NCBI GenBank assembly: GCA_036268995.1
Contig: DATATB010000095.1
Location: 5,876 to 69,875, forward strand
DNA: 64,000 nt
Source of the DNA: DATATB01 sp036268995
GTDB taxonomy: Bacteria; Planctomycetota; Planctomycetia; Pirellulales; PNKZ01
Direction: 5' to 3'
Within the stretch, counting starts at the first letter, position 1. Each line of letters starts with the position of its first letter. The notes under the pieces were generated by a model. That model worked only from the letters and a program-made list of their open reading frames with translations. It ran no database searches and was not told the origin of the DNA. Position numbers and translations under genes: made by a program. Below, one piece after another: positions 16,074 through 25,062 of this stretch.

Positions 16074-17507
16074 ATGTTGTGGCTCAACGGTTCAACCGCC
16101 GATTTGCGGCGCGGCTGGTCGCGCCGGGATTGTTTGCGGGCCGGTCTGATGGGTGCGCTGGGCGGTCTGGCGACTCCTGCCGCCAGTGGCGCGGCGACGG
16201 ATCAAGACCGGCCGGCCGGTTTTGGTCAGGCCGACGCCTGTATCTTCATCTATTTGTTCGGCGGCCCCAGTCATATCGACATCTGGGACATGAAGCCCGA
16301 CGCGCCCGAGGGCATTCGGGGCGAATTCAAGCCGGTGGCCACCAACGTACCCGGCGTGCAGATCACGGAGCACCTGCCGCGTTTGGCACGACACGCCGAC
16401 AAATATGCCGTGCTCCGCTCGCTGACGCATGGAGACAACTCGCACGGCTCGGCCGGTCATATCATGATGACCGGTCATCGTCCGCGGCTGCCGGGCGAGA
16501 TCCCGCCGTCGATTGACGACTTTCCGCACTTTGGCTCCGTGCTGGGACGCGTGGGCTCGGGCCGGCAGTCACCATTGCCGTATGTATCGCTGCCGCAAGT
16601 GCTCGAAACCAGTACGAACGTCGTGCCGGGCCAGAACGGCGGCTTCCTGGGGCGTGCGGTCGATCCTTTCCGCCTGGCGCGGCCCGACGACGGCCGGCTG
16701 CTCTTCGATGTGCCGCTGGTGCGCTTGCCCGATGGCGTCGACGAGCGCCGATTGCACGAGCGGGCCGCACTGCTGGGCCAATTGGAAGCATATTGCCGCA
16801 CGGCCGACAGCAGCGATTGCCGCGATCGCTCGGCGATTTTCGACCGGGCCATGCGATTTCTGGCGGCACCGGCCACGGCGGGCGCCTTCCAGCTCGACCG
16901 CGAGCCGGCCGCGCTGCGCGAACGCTACGGCATGAACGTGTTCGGCCAGAGCCTGCTGCTGGCGCGGCGGCTGGTCGAGGCCGGCGTGCGGACGATCATG
17001 GTGGGCTGGCCCGACCGCACCGAGCCCGAGGCCTTTATCAACAACGGCAAGCTCGACGGCAAGCCGGTGGCGCTGTGGGATACGCACGGCACCAACGTGG
17101 GCAACACGCCGAATTTTCCGGTGCTGCGCGAGCAGGCGCTGCCGGTGCTGGATCGCGCGTCGTCGGCGCTGCTGGAAGATTTGAGCGATCGCGGACTGTT
17201 ACGCCGCACGCTGATCGTGTGGACGGGCGAATTCGGCCGCTCGCCGCGGGTCAACAGCATGGCCGGCCGCGATCATTACGGCAACGTATTTTCGGCCATG
17301 CTGGCCGGCGGCGGCATTCGCGGCGGCCAGGTGTACGGCTCGTCGGATCGGATCGGCGCCTGGCCGCAGGACAACCCCGTGCTGCCCGGCGATTTTTCCG
17401 CCACGCTGTATCACGCCCTGGGCCTCAAGGCCGACACCATGCTGGCCGACCGCTTGGGCCGGCCCCTGCGATTGTGCGAAGGCCAGCCCTTGCGGACATT
17501 GTTCTAA
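16074..17507 (+). CDS. DUF1501 family protein, Tat-exported
   Basis: A 477-residue protein from ATG 16074; ATG 16050 in frame is an alternative. WSRRDCLRAGLMGALGG is the Tat signal (RR near 15), then IFIYLFGGPSHIDIWDMKPDAP, LRSLTHGDNSHGSAGH, and WTGEFGRSPRVNS at the end, all DUF1501 core motifs. A GGAG lies about nine bases before ATG 16074. The next gene, 90 bases downstream on the same strand, is another DUF1501 protein, so this is a tandem pair of diverged paralogs. Its usual DUF1549/DUF1553 partner is not adjacent here. Confidence 0.87.
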   Translation: MLWLNGSTADLRRGWSRRDCLRAGLMGALGGLATPAASGAATDQDRPAGFGQADACIFIYLFGGPSHIDIWDMKPDAPEGIRGEFKPVATNVPGVQITEHLPRLARHADKYAVLRSLTHGDNSHGSAGHIMMTGHRPRLPGEIPPSIDDFPHFGSVLGRVGSGRQSPLPYVSLPQVLETSTNVVPGQNGGFLGRAVDPFRLARPDDGRLLFDVPLVRLPDGVDERRLHERAALLGQLEAYCRTADSSDCRDRSAIFDRAMRFLAAPATAGAFQLDREPAALRERYGMNVFGQSLLLARRLVEAGVRTIMVGWPDRTEPEAFINNGKLDGKPVALWDTHGTNVGNTPNFPVLREQALPVLDRASSALLEDLSDRGLLRRTLIVWTGEFGRSPRVNSMAGRDHYGNVFSAMLAGGGIRGGQVYGSSDRIGAWPQDNPVLPGDFSATLYHALGLKADTMLADRLGRPLRLCEGQPLRTLF

Positions 17508-17597
17508 ACGAAGTGTTTTTGACACTCCTGCCTGCGTAGAACCACGCCCCCGCTTGAATTCCGCCAACCGCCACTTGCCTCATAGCAGGACGCAATC

Positions 17598-18992
17598 ATG
17601 TCTTCAGCGCCCAGCGTCCGCCACGCGGCCGAACATGCACGGTCGTTGTACGCCAATCCGATGCTGCCGACGAGCAGTGACCTGGTGCGGGTGGGTTCGC
17701 GTCGATGGTTTCTGCAAACGGGCGCGGCAGGCGTGGCGGGGCTTTCCATGGCGGACATGCTGCGCTTGCAAGGGCAAGCGGCCCCACTCTCGGCGCAGCG
17801 GGATAAGAAATCGGTGATCTTGTTCTGGCTGTCGGGCGGCCCCAGCCATCTCGATATGTGGGACCCGAAGCCGGCCGCTCCCCGCGAGATTCGCGGTCCC
17901 TACGACACGATCGCGACCAAGCTGCCGGGCGTGCGGTTCTGCGAACACCTGCCGCTACAAGCGAAAATTGCCGACAAGCTGTCGATCATTCGCTCGGTCG
18001 ATTGTTCGGCCAGCAATCACACGCCGATCACGATGCAGGCCGGCAACTCGCTGGCGCGGCGAACGGACGACGGCAAAGACGGCGGCGGCTATCCTTCGAT
18101 GGGCTCGATCGCCGCGAAGTTCCGCGGTGCCAATGTTCCCGAGATGCCCGGTTTCGTCGGCCTGGCTAATTCCTGGATTGCCGATGTCTGGGGGGCCGGC
18201 GAAATGGGCCGCGACTTCGATCCGGTCAAAGGTTTGGAAGTCCGCGATAAATTGGCGATGCCGCCGGGCCTGAGCCTGCCTCGTTTGCAGGACCGGCACG
18301 CACTGCGCACGCAGTTGGATAGCCTGGCAAAGTCTTGGCAGCGCCGCGGCGCGATGGCCGATCTCGATCGCAATCAACAGATTGCCTACGACATGGTGCT
18401 GTCGGGCAAGGTGCGCGACGCCTTCGATATTTCACGCGAGTCCGACTTGATGCGCGATGCGTACGGCCGCGGCAGCATCGGCGAAAAAGGCTTGCTCGCC
18501 CGGCGGCTCGTCGAGGCCGGCGTCAGTTACGTGCTCGTCAGCGGCGCGTGGGGCTACTTTGATCACCACGGCGACGAAGTGCAATGGGGCGGCATCCAGC
18601 GCGGATTGACGCCCCTGCTGCCGACGATCGACCGCGTGCTGTCGACTCTCGTGCTCGATTTGGAAGACCGCGGCCTGCTCGACTCGACGCTGATTCTGAT
18701 GATGGGCGAGTTCGGTCGTTCGCCGGTGATGACTGCGACGGCTGGTCGCGGCCACTGGACGAATGTCATGTCGATGGTCGTCGCCGGCGGCGGGCTGCCG
18801 CACGGCCAGGTGATCGGCAGCACCGACGCGAAGGGCTACGGCGTCAAGACAGGCCGCGTGATTCCCGAGGATCTGGCGGCAACCGTGTTTCGCCACCTGG
18901 GCATCCCGCTCAATGCCCATTGGGTCAACACGCAAGGCCGCCCGATCCCCATTGTCGCCAATGGCGGCAGGCCGATCGCGGAGCTTTCCTAG
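17598..18992 (+). CDS. DUF1501 family protein
   Basis: A 464-residue paralog of the preceding gene. The export signal is less canonical: GSRRWFLQTGAAGVAGLSMADML near residue 33, an RR followed by a short hydrophobic region. Core motifs: VILFWLSGGPSHLDMWDPKP, IIRSVDCSASNHTP, MGEFGRSPVMTATAGRGHW. The protein ends in IPIVANGGRPIAELS, a tail typical of one DUF1501 subgroup. About 90 bases separate it from the upstream DUF1501 gene, so they are likely cotranscribed. The catalytic role is unknown. Confidence 0.87.
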   Translation: MSSAPSVRHAAEHARSLYANPMLPTSSDLVRVGSRRWFLQTGAAGVAGLSMADMLRLQGQAAPLSAQRDKKSVILFWLSGGPSHLDMWDPKPAAPREIRGPYDTIATKLPGVRFCEHLPLQAKIADKLSIIRSVDCSASNHTPITMQAGNSLARRTDDGKDGGGYPSMGSIAAKFRGANVPEMPGFVGLANSWIADVWGAGEMGRDFDPVKGLEVRDKLAMPPGLSLPRLQDRHALRTQLDSLAKSWQRRGAMADLDRNQQIAYDMVLSGKVRDAFDISRESDLMRDAYGRGSIGEKGLLARRLVEAGVSYVLVSGAWGYFDHHGDEVQWGGIQRGLTPLLPTIDRVLSTLVLDLEDRGLLDSTLILMMGEFGRSPVMTATAGRGHWTNVMSMVVAGGGLPHGQVIGSTDAKGYGVKTGRVIPEDLAATVFRHLGIPLNAHWVNTQGRPIPIVANGGRPIAELS

Positions 18993-19040
18993 CCGCGCCG
19001 ACCTGCCGGACCAGTTGGTCAACAGGGCCAGCGGGAAGGA

Positions 19041-19211
19041 CTAGCTCGCCGTTTGCAGCGAGGCTGCGGCAGCCTGGAACACGCTGCTGGCGTTGGTGCC
19101 GATCGCTTGAATGGCGGTCAGGCAGACGATCACGATCAGGGCCAGCATCACGGCGTATTCCACTGCGGTAGGGCCATCTTCAGAAGCCAAAAACCGGCGA
19201 ATGAAGAGCAT
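19041..19211 (-). CDS. Flp/Fap-type (type IVb) pilin, 56 aa
   Basis: A 56-residue protein with the Flp pilin layout: a short basic leader MLFIRRFLASEDGPTAVEYA, in which the Glu of VEY is the conserved +5-like residue of the processed pilin, then the hydrophobic helix VMLALIVIVCLTAIQAIG and a short polar tail. The Shine-Dalgarno AAGGAGAG is well placed before ATG 19211. Flp pilins build Tad pili for adhesion after cleavage by TadV. No tad genes are adjacent, so this is an orphan pilin gene, converging on the DUF1501 gene. Confidence 0.85.
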   Translation of the reverse strand: MLFIRRFLASEDGPTAVEYAVMLALIVIVCLTAIQAIGTNASSVFQAAAASLQTAS

Positions 19212-19415
19212 CGGAACTCTCCTTGAGATAGTGTGTTTGCCCCTAGTATTAAAACACTACTCCACGTTCGGCTCGGCTGCGGAATATTTGCGCGGCATGA
19301 GATCGCGAACGATTTGAAACGTCTGCACGCGGGCCTTTCGGTTGCCAGCCGCCGTACGATACGATGCATTGCGGTCTGTCGTTCCACATTCATCATTTAT
19401 ACTTCTGCACCCCCC

Positions 19416-20771
19416 ATGTCGCTGTTCGAAGCCGCCGAATCACAAAACCGTCGCGGAGCCCAGCCGCTGGCGGCGCGGATGCGGCCGCAGACGCTGGAAG
19501 AGTTCGTCGGGCAGCAGCATTTTTTGGGTGAAGGCAAACTCTTGAGCCGCTTGCTGAAGGCCGATCGGCTGGGGTCGGTGATCTTCTACGGCCCGCCTGG
19601 CACCGGCAAAACGACGCTCGCGCGGCTGCTGGCCACGGCCAGCCGCAGCCGGTTCGAGCAGCTCAATGCGGTCACCAGCGGCGTCAAAGAGCTGCGCGAC
19701 GTGCTGGCCGCTGCACGCGACCGGCTGTCGACTTCCGGCCGCAAGACGCTGCTGTTCGTCGACGAGATTCACCGCTTCAACAAGTCGCAGCAGGACGTGC
19801 TGTTGCCGGACGTGGAAGACGGCGTCGTGATCCTGGTGGGCGCGACAACGCAGAATCCGTTCTTCGCGCTCAATAGCGCCCTGGTCAGCCGCAGCCGGAT
19901 TTTCGAGTTCAAGCCGCTGGCGGAAGACGAAATCAAGCGGCTGCTGCGCCGGGCACTGGCCGACGAGCATCGCGGGCTGGGTGGCGAAGTGGTGCACATC
20001 CACGACGACGCGCTCGATTTTCTGGCTGCCACGAGCGATGGCGATGCCCGCCGGGCACTGGCTGCGCTGGAAGTTGGCGTGCTTTCCAGCGACGAGCGAC
20101 CGCTGGAGTTTACCCGCGAGCTGGCCGCCGAATCGATGCAGCGCAAGGCGATCGAATACGACGCGACGGGCGATGCCCATTACGACGCGGCCAGTGCCCT
20201 GATCAAAAGCATCCGCGGCAGCGATCCCGACGCTGCGCTCTACTGGCTGGCGCGGATGCTCGAGGCGGGCGAAGACGTGCGGTTCCTTTCGCGACGCATC
20301 GTGATTGCGGCTAGCGAAGATATCGGCAACGCCGATCCGCAGGCCCTGCCGCTGGCCGTGGCGGCCATGCAGGCTTGCGAATTCGTGGGCCTGCCCGAGT
20401 GCCAACTGCCGCTGGCCCAGGCCGTGACGTACCTGGCCTGTGCGCCCAAATCGAATGCCGCGACGGTGGGCATTGCCGAAGCCCGACAGGATGTCAGCAC
20501 CGGCCGCTTGCTGCCGGTGCCGGTGCATTTGCGCGATCGGCACTATCCGGGGGCGAAACGGTTGGAGCACGGCGCGGGCTATCAATATGCCCACGACGCG
20601 CCCGGCGGCATTGCGGCTCAGGATTATTTGGGTGTCGAGCGGGAGTATTACCGGCCGGTAGATCGCGGGTTCGAGAAGGAACTGGCGGAGCGCCTGGAGC
20701 AGATCCGGGCCCGGCTGCGCGAAGGCCGCATTGCTGGCTCGGAATCGACGGCCGGGGACTCCCCAGGCTGA
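19416..20771 (+). CDS. rarA: Replication-associated recombination protein A (MgsA/WRNIP1 family AAA+ ATPase)
   Basis: A 451-residue AAA+ ATPase acting at stalled replication forks. It begins MSLFEAAESQ and PLAARMRPQTLEEFVGQQH, with Walker A GPPGTGKTT (59-67), Walker B LLFVDEIHRFNKSQQD near 112, sensor GATTQNPFFALNSALVSR, and the C-terminal tetramerisation region with ASEDIGNADPQAL and LACAPKSNA. ATG 19416 is the natural start; the frame upstream is not similar. The length fits the family. Confidence 0.93.
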   Translation: MSLFEAAESQNRRGAQPLAARMRPQTLEEFVGQQHFLGEGKLLSRLLKADRLGSVIFYGPPGTGKTTLARLLATASRSRFEQLNAVTSGVKELRDVLAAARDRLSTSGRKTLLFVDEIHRFNKSQQDVLLPDVEDGVVILVGATTQNPFFALNSALVSRSRIFEFKPLAEDEIKRLLRRALADEHRGLGGEVVHIHDDALDFLAATSDGDARRALAALEVGVLSSDERPLEFTRELAAESMQRKAIEYDATGDAHYDAASALIKSIRGSDPDAALYWLARMLEAGEDVRFLSRRIVIAASEDIGNADPQALPLAVAAMQACEFVGLPECQLPLAQAVTYLACAPKSNAATVGIAEARQDVSTGRLLPVPVHLRDRHYPGAKRLEHGAGYQYAHDAPGGIAAQDYLGVEREYYRPVDRGFEKELAERLEQIRARLREGRIAGSESTAGDSPG

Positions 20772-20922
20772 CGCCATGGGGCTCGCCTACGCGCTGCTGG
20801 CTGGCTCTGGCGATTGAAAGCCGCCGCGCGGTCGCTAGCTGATTCCGACTGGCCTTGCTCGCTATCGGGGGGCGCGGTTACAAGCATGTCGCGCATCCAG
20901 ACCCCCGAGGAGCTATCGCCGC

Positions 20923-21858
20923 ATGGCCAGCACGCTTGCAGATCGTTCGACCCGCTCGACGGAACATCTGACGACCATCGATGGCCGAGCCGACGCTCGC
21001 TGGTGTTGCAGCCAATTGGAAGCGGGACAGATTTTGTATCTGGAGCAGCTTCCCTTTGCACTGCCGGAAGTCGATCGCCAGTTTCTGCTGTCGCAGCGCC
21101 AGGACGCGCGCTACCACAAGAACATTTCGTACCGTCCGCAGGAAGACAAGCTGCGCGGGTTTGCGGCCGAGCAGCCGGCCGAAGTCGAACGGTTGCACCG
21201 CATCTTGCGCGATTATTCGCGCCGGACCACCGAGTATTTGAGTGGGTTGCTGGCGCCGTACGCCGCCCAATGGACGCTGGATTTCGCGACGTTTCGGCCG
21301 ATCGAGGAAAAGGGCCGCGACCTGCCGCTGCACAAGCGCAACGACCTGATGCACGTCGACTCATTCCCCAGCCGGCCGACGCGCGGCGCGCGGATCCTGC
21401 GGTTCTTCACGAACATCAATCCCACCGAGCCGCGGGTTTGGCTCACGGCCGACCGCTTCGAGCCGCTGGCTGAGCGCTACGCCCGGCAGGCGGGCCTTCC
21501 GCGTTACGCCAAGCTGGGGTCGCCGATGCGGCGGCGGTTGGACGGCGCCGTGCGGGCCATGAAACGGGCCGTCGGCCTGCGGGCTCCGCACTACGCACCG
21601 TACGACCGCTTCATGCTCCGCTTTCACGATTTCCTGAAAGAAAGCGGCGAGTTCCAGGCCAGCCCGGCCCGCACGCAGATCGATTTCCCGCCAGGGTCGG
21701 CCTGGATGGTCTTTACCGACAGCGTGCCGCACGCGGTGCTCTCAGGGCAGTTTGCGCTGGAGCAGACCTACCTCATTCCGCTGGACGCGATGCAGTGTCC
21801 ACACCTCGCGCCGGTGCGCGTGCTTGAAAAGGCCTGCGGCCGGCCGCTGATCGACTAG
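20923..21858 (+). CDS. Kdo hydroxylase-like Fe(II)/2-oxoglutarate-type dioxygenase
   Basis: A 311-residue protein matching the Kdo 3-hydroxylase (KdoO) family, which converts Kdo of lipid A to Ko in some Gram-negative bacteria. Visible features: YHKNISYRPQEDKLRG near 65, HVDSFPSRPTRGARILRFFTNINP with the metal-binding H144-x-D146, and a distal His in DSVPHAVLSGQFALEQTY near 270. The assignment rests on these motifs and length. It implies a lipopolysaccharide inner core with Kdo in this organism. It is 150 bases downstream of rarA, with no obvious linked lipid A genes. Confidence 0.8.
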   Translation: MASTLADRSTRSTEHLTTIDGRADARWCCSQLEAGQILYLEQLPFALPEVDRQFLLSQRQDARYHKNISYRPQEDKLRGFAAEQPAEVERLHRILRDYSRRTTEYLSGLLAPYAAQWTLDFATFRPIEEKGRDLPLHKRNDLMHVDSFPSRPTRGARILRFFTNINPTEPRVWLTADRFEPLAERYARQAGLPRYAKLGSPMRRRLDGAVRAMKRAVGLRAPHYAPYDRFMLRFHDFLKESGEFQASPARTQIDFPPGSAWMVFTDSVPHAVLSGQFALEQTYLIPLDAMQCPHLAPVRVLEKACGRPLID

Positions 21859-21881
21859 CGCCTGCGAGTACGCATCGCCCG

Positions 21882-21948
21882 GTAGCGGAATTCGTCCGAA
21901 TTCCGAACTCTCACCCAGCGGCTCCGGAAGTCTCACGACTTCCGCTAC
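21882..21948. repeat. Intergenic palindromic repeat, family D, copy 1
   Basis: The outer arms GTAGCGGAA and TTCCGCTAC are inverted at the two ends. Inside are two small hairpins, GGAATTC...GAATTCC-like and GGAAGTC...GACTTCC. The copy at 33493-33561 has the same design and much of the same sequence. It lies between the Kdo-hydroxylase and sulfatase genes. Confidence 0.82.
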
Positions 21949-22000
21949 AACGTGCGCAAATGCTTGCCTGGGGGCCGATCTGCCCGCTAGGATCGAGCAG

Positions 22001-23461
22001 ATGAAATCGAATGTCATCGCGCTGCGGATTCGCTGGGTTGCCATCGGCTCGTTGATCGTGGGGTCGGTCACGTGCGCTGAGACCGCGCGCGGCGCCGAGC
22101 GGCCGCCTAACGTGGTGCTGGTGTTCGTCGACAACCTGGGCAACGGCGATATCGGTTGCTTCGGCTCGAAGCTGCATCGCACGCCCCATCTCGATCGCCT
22201 GGCGGCCGAGGGGCGGAAGTTCACGAGTTTCTACGTGGCCAGCGGAGTTTGCACTCCCAGCCGAGCCGCCCTGATGACCGGCTGCTATCCCGCGCGCGTG
22301 AGCATGCACGTCAGCGGCACGGGCAGCGCGGTGTTGCGCCCGTTGGATTCGAAGGGCCTGAATCCCGACGAGACGACGATTGCCGAGGTGCTCAAGCCGC
22401 GAGGCTATGCGACGGGTATTTTTGGTAAATGGCACCTGGGCGATCAGCCGCCGTTCTTGCCTACCCGGCAGGGCTTCGACACGTTTTTTGGCATCCCCTA
22501 CAGCGACGATATGACCAAGGACGTGCAGCCCGCAAGCTGGCCGGAACTCCCCTTGATGCGCGACGAGCGCGTGATCGAGGCTCCGCCCGACCGCGATCAG
22601 CTCGTCAAGCGCACGACGCAAGAGGCCATCCGGTTCATCGAGCGCAATCGGCAGCGGCCGTTCTTTGTCTACTTGCCGCATACGATGCCGGGCTCGACGT
22701 CCGCGCCCTTCTCGAGTCCGGCGTTTCGCGGCCGCAGCGCCAACGGCGCTTATGGCGATGCTGTCGAGGAACTGGATTGGTCGCAAGGCGAGATTGATGC
22801 CGCACTACGGCGCCTGGGCCTGGAGCGCGACACGCTCGTGATCTGGACTTCTGACAATGGCGCCGTGCGGCGAAATCCTCCCCAGGGAAGCTGCGCGCCG
22901 TATCAAGGCTGGGGCTACGATACTTCCGAGGGGGCCATGCGCATGCCGTGCATCATGCGCTGGCCGGGCAAAATTCCCGCGGGCACAACCTGCGACCAGC
23001 TTTGCTCGACGATGGACCTCTTGCCCACGCTCGCCGCGCTGGCCGGCGCGCCGCTGCCGACAAAGCCCATCGATGGGCATGACATCCGTCCGCTGATCTT
23101 CGGCGCCGCGGGGGCTCGCTCGCCTTGGGATGAAACGGGTTTCGGCTATTATCGCATGGAGCAGTTGCAGGCCATTCGCGCGGGCCGCTGGAAACTCTAC
23201 TTGCCGCTGGAGCGCAAACTGGAGACCCTCGGCCGCAAGATGGCCGCCAGCCCGGCGCAACTGTACGACGTTGTCGGCGACGTCGGCGAGACGCACGAGG
23301 TGTCGGCTGAGCATCCGGAGGTTGTGCGGCGTCTGACGATTATGGCCGATCGCTTGCGAAAGGAAGTCGGCGACTTAGACTCGCCCGGCGCCGGCCAGCG
23401 CGCCGCCGGCTTGGTCGACCATCCACGCCCGCTGGTGCCGAGTTCCGGCGGCGCGAATTAG
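22001..23461 (+). CDS. Secreted sulfatase (formylglycine type)
   Basis: A 486-residue arylsulfatase-family enzyme. Residues 1-30 form a signal peptide. The metal-binding N-terminus reads VVLVFVDNLGNGDIGCFG. The CTPSR pentapeptide (Cys at residue 84) is the site for conversion to formylglycine, and GKWHLG near 145 and TSDNGAVRR near 285 complete the active site. It should hydrolyse sulfate esters outside the cytoplasm, likely of algal polysaccharides given the phylum; the actual substrate is unknown. No maturation factor is nearby. The gene is followed 119 bases later by guaB. Confidence 0.92.
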   Translation: MKSNVIALRIRWVAIGSLIVGSVTCAETARGAERPPNVVLVFVDNLGNGDIGCFGSKLHRTPHLDRLAAEGRKFTSFYVASGVCTPSRAALMTGCYPARVSMHVSGTGSAVLRPLDSKGLNPDETTIAEVLKPRGYATGIFGKWHLGDQPPFLPTRQGFDTFFGIPYSDDMTKDVQPASWPELPLMRDERVIEAPPDRDQLVKRTTQEAIRFIERNRQRPFFVYLPHTMPGSTSAPFSSPAFRGRSANGAYGDAVEELDWSQGEIDAALRRLGLERDTLVIWTSDNGAVRRNPPQGSCAPYQGWGYDTSEGAMRMPCIMRWPGKIPAGTTCDQLCSTMDLLPTLAALAGAPLPTKPIDGHDIRPLIFGAAGARSPWDETGFGYYRMEQLQAIRAGRWKLYLPLERKLETLGRKMAASPAQLYDVVGDVGETHEVSAEHPEVVRRLTIMADRLRKEVGDLDSPGAGQRAAGLVDHPRPLVPSSGGAN

Positions 23462-23580
23462 CGTCCGCTTCATCGCGCAATTCGAACGCCAGCCGCCCCA
23501 GGTCGCTTTAATCGGGGGACGGCGCGCGGCATAATGCGAGCTTTCGCCTCTCTCAGCCAGCAACCGCGGGAAGTGCTTCG

Positions 23581-25062
23581 ATGGACGACAAAATTAAGTA
23601 CCAGGGAATCACGTTCGACGACGTCTTGCTCGAACCCCGCTACAGCGACGTCGTGCCGGCCGATTGCCAGGTCTCGACCCGGCTCACTCGGCGGATCGAG
23701 CTGAACATTCCCCTGCTCAGCTCGCCCATGGATACGGTCACCGAAAGCGAAATGGCCATCGCCTTGGCCCAGGAGGGGGGGCTGGGCGTGATCCATAAGA
23801 ATATGTCGATCGAACGGCAGACCGAAGAGGTCGACAAGGTCAAACGCAGCGCCAATGGCATCATTCTAGATCCCGTCACGCTGCCGCCCGATGTCACGGT
23901 CAAGCGCGCCCGCGAAGTCATGGCCCAGCACAATGTGTCGGGCGTCCCCATCACGAGTGGGGGGCGGCGGCTCGAGGGCATTCTCACGCGACGCGATCTC
24001 CGCTTCCTGGAAAACAACGAGCTGAAAATCTCGGAAGTGATGACGCGCGAGCACCTCGTGACAGCAACGGGGACTGTAACGCTTGAGGAAGCTGAGAAGA
24101 TTTTAATGATAAATAAGGTCGAGAAACTTTTGCTGGTTGACGAAAAATACTGCCTGACCGGACTGATCACGATCAAGGACATCGACAAGATGCGCAAGTT
24201 CCCCAATGCTTGCAAAGATAAGCTGGGGCGTTTGCGCGCCGGGGCGGCTGTCGGCGTGCAGGAGTTCGAGCGCGTCGAAAGTCTGATCGCCAAAGGCGTG
24301 GATCTGCTGGTCGTGGATAGCGCTCACGGGCATTCGTCCAACGTGTTGGACACCGTGCGGCGAATCAAGCAGCGCTGGGATATCGACGTGGTGGCCGGCA
24401 ACGTGGCTACCAAAGAAGGATGTAAGGACCTGATCGAGGCCGGAGTCGACGCGGTGAAGATCGGCATCGGCCCCGGATCGATTTGCACGACGCGGGTCAT
24501 CTCCGGCGTGGGAGTTCCGCAGATCACGGCCATCTGGCACGCGGCCCAAGCGGCCCAGGCCAGTGGCACGCCGATCATTGCCGACGGAGGCATTCGCTAT
24601 TCGGGCGATGTGACCAAAGCCATTGCCGCCGGCGCCCATTCGGTGATGATCGGCGGCTTGTTTGCCGGCCTGGCCGAAAGCCCGGGCGAGCAGATCCTGT
24701 ATCAGGGGCGCACGTTCAAGGTGTACCGTGGCATGGGTTCGATGGGCGCCATGGTCAAGGGATCGAGCGAACGCTACCGCCAGCGCGGCAGCGAACGCGG
24801 GACGGATAAACTCGTGCCCGAGGGCGTGGAAGGCCGCGTGGCCTACCGCGGTTCGCTGAGCACGTTTGTCTATCAGCTTGTCGGCGGGCTGCGAGCCGGA
24901 ATGGGCTATTGCGGAGCCCGCAATATCGATGAGTTGCGAAAGGAAGCGCGGTTCATTCAAGTTTCAGCGGCAAGTGTGCGGGAGAGCCACCCCCATGACA
25001 TCGCGATTACGCAGGAAGCACCCAATTACACCTCCGAATACTCGACTGGCGAGAACGTCTGA
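23581..25062 (+). CDS. guaB: IMP dehydrogenase
   Basis: A 493-residue enzyme oxidising IMP to XMP with NAD, the committed step of GMP synthesis. It has TFDDVLLEPRYSDV at the start, LLSSPMDTVTESEMAIALAQEGGLGVIHKN, two CBS domains at about 95-210 (VSGVPITSGGRRLEGILTRRDL and KLLLVDEKYCLTGLITIKDI), GPGSICTTR with the catalytic Cys302, and the flap RYRQRGSERG. Length is standard. Its last 68 bases overlap the next gene's start. Confidence 0.96.
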   Translation: MDDKIKYQGITFDDVLLEPRYSDVVPADCQVSTRLTRRIELNIPLLSSPMDTVTESEMAIALAQEGGLGVIHKNMSIERQTEEVDKVKRSANGIILDPVTLPPDVTVKRAREVMAQHNVSGVPITSGGRRLEGILTRRDLRFLENNELKISEVMTREHLVTATGTVTLEEAEKILMINKVEKLLLVDEKYCLTGLITIKDIDKMRKFPNACKDKLGRLRAGAAVGVQEFERVESLIAKGVDLLVVDSAHGHSSNVLDTVRRIKQRWDIDVVAGNVATKEGCKDLIEAGVDAVKIGIGPGSICTTRVISGVGVPQITAIWHAAQAAQASGTPIIADGGIRYSGDVTKAIAAGAHSVMIGGLFAGLAESPGEQILYQGRTFKVYRGMGSMGAMVKGSSERYRQRGSERGTDKLVPEGVEGRVAYRGSLSTFVYQLVGGLRAGMGYCGARNIDELRKEARFIQVSAASVRESHPHDIAITQEAPNYTSEYSTGENV

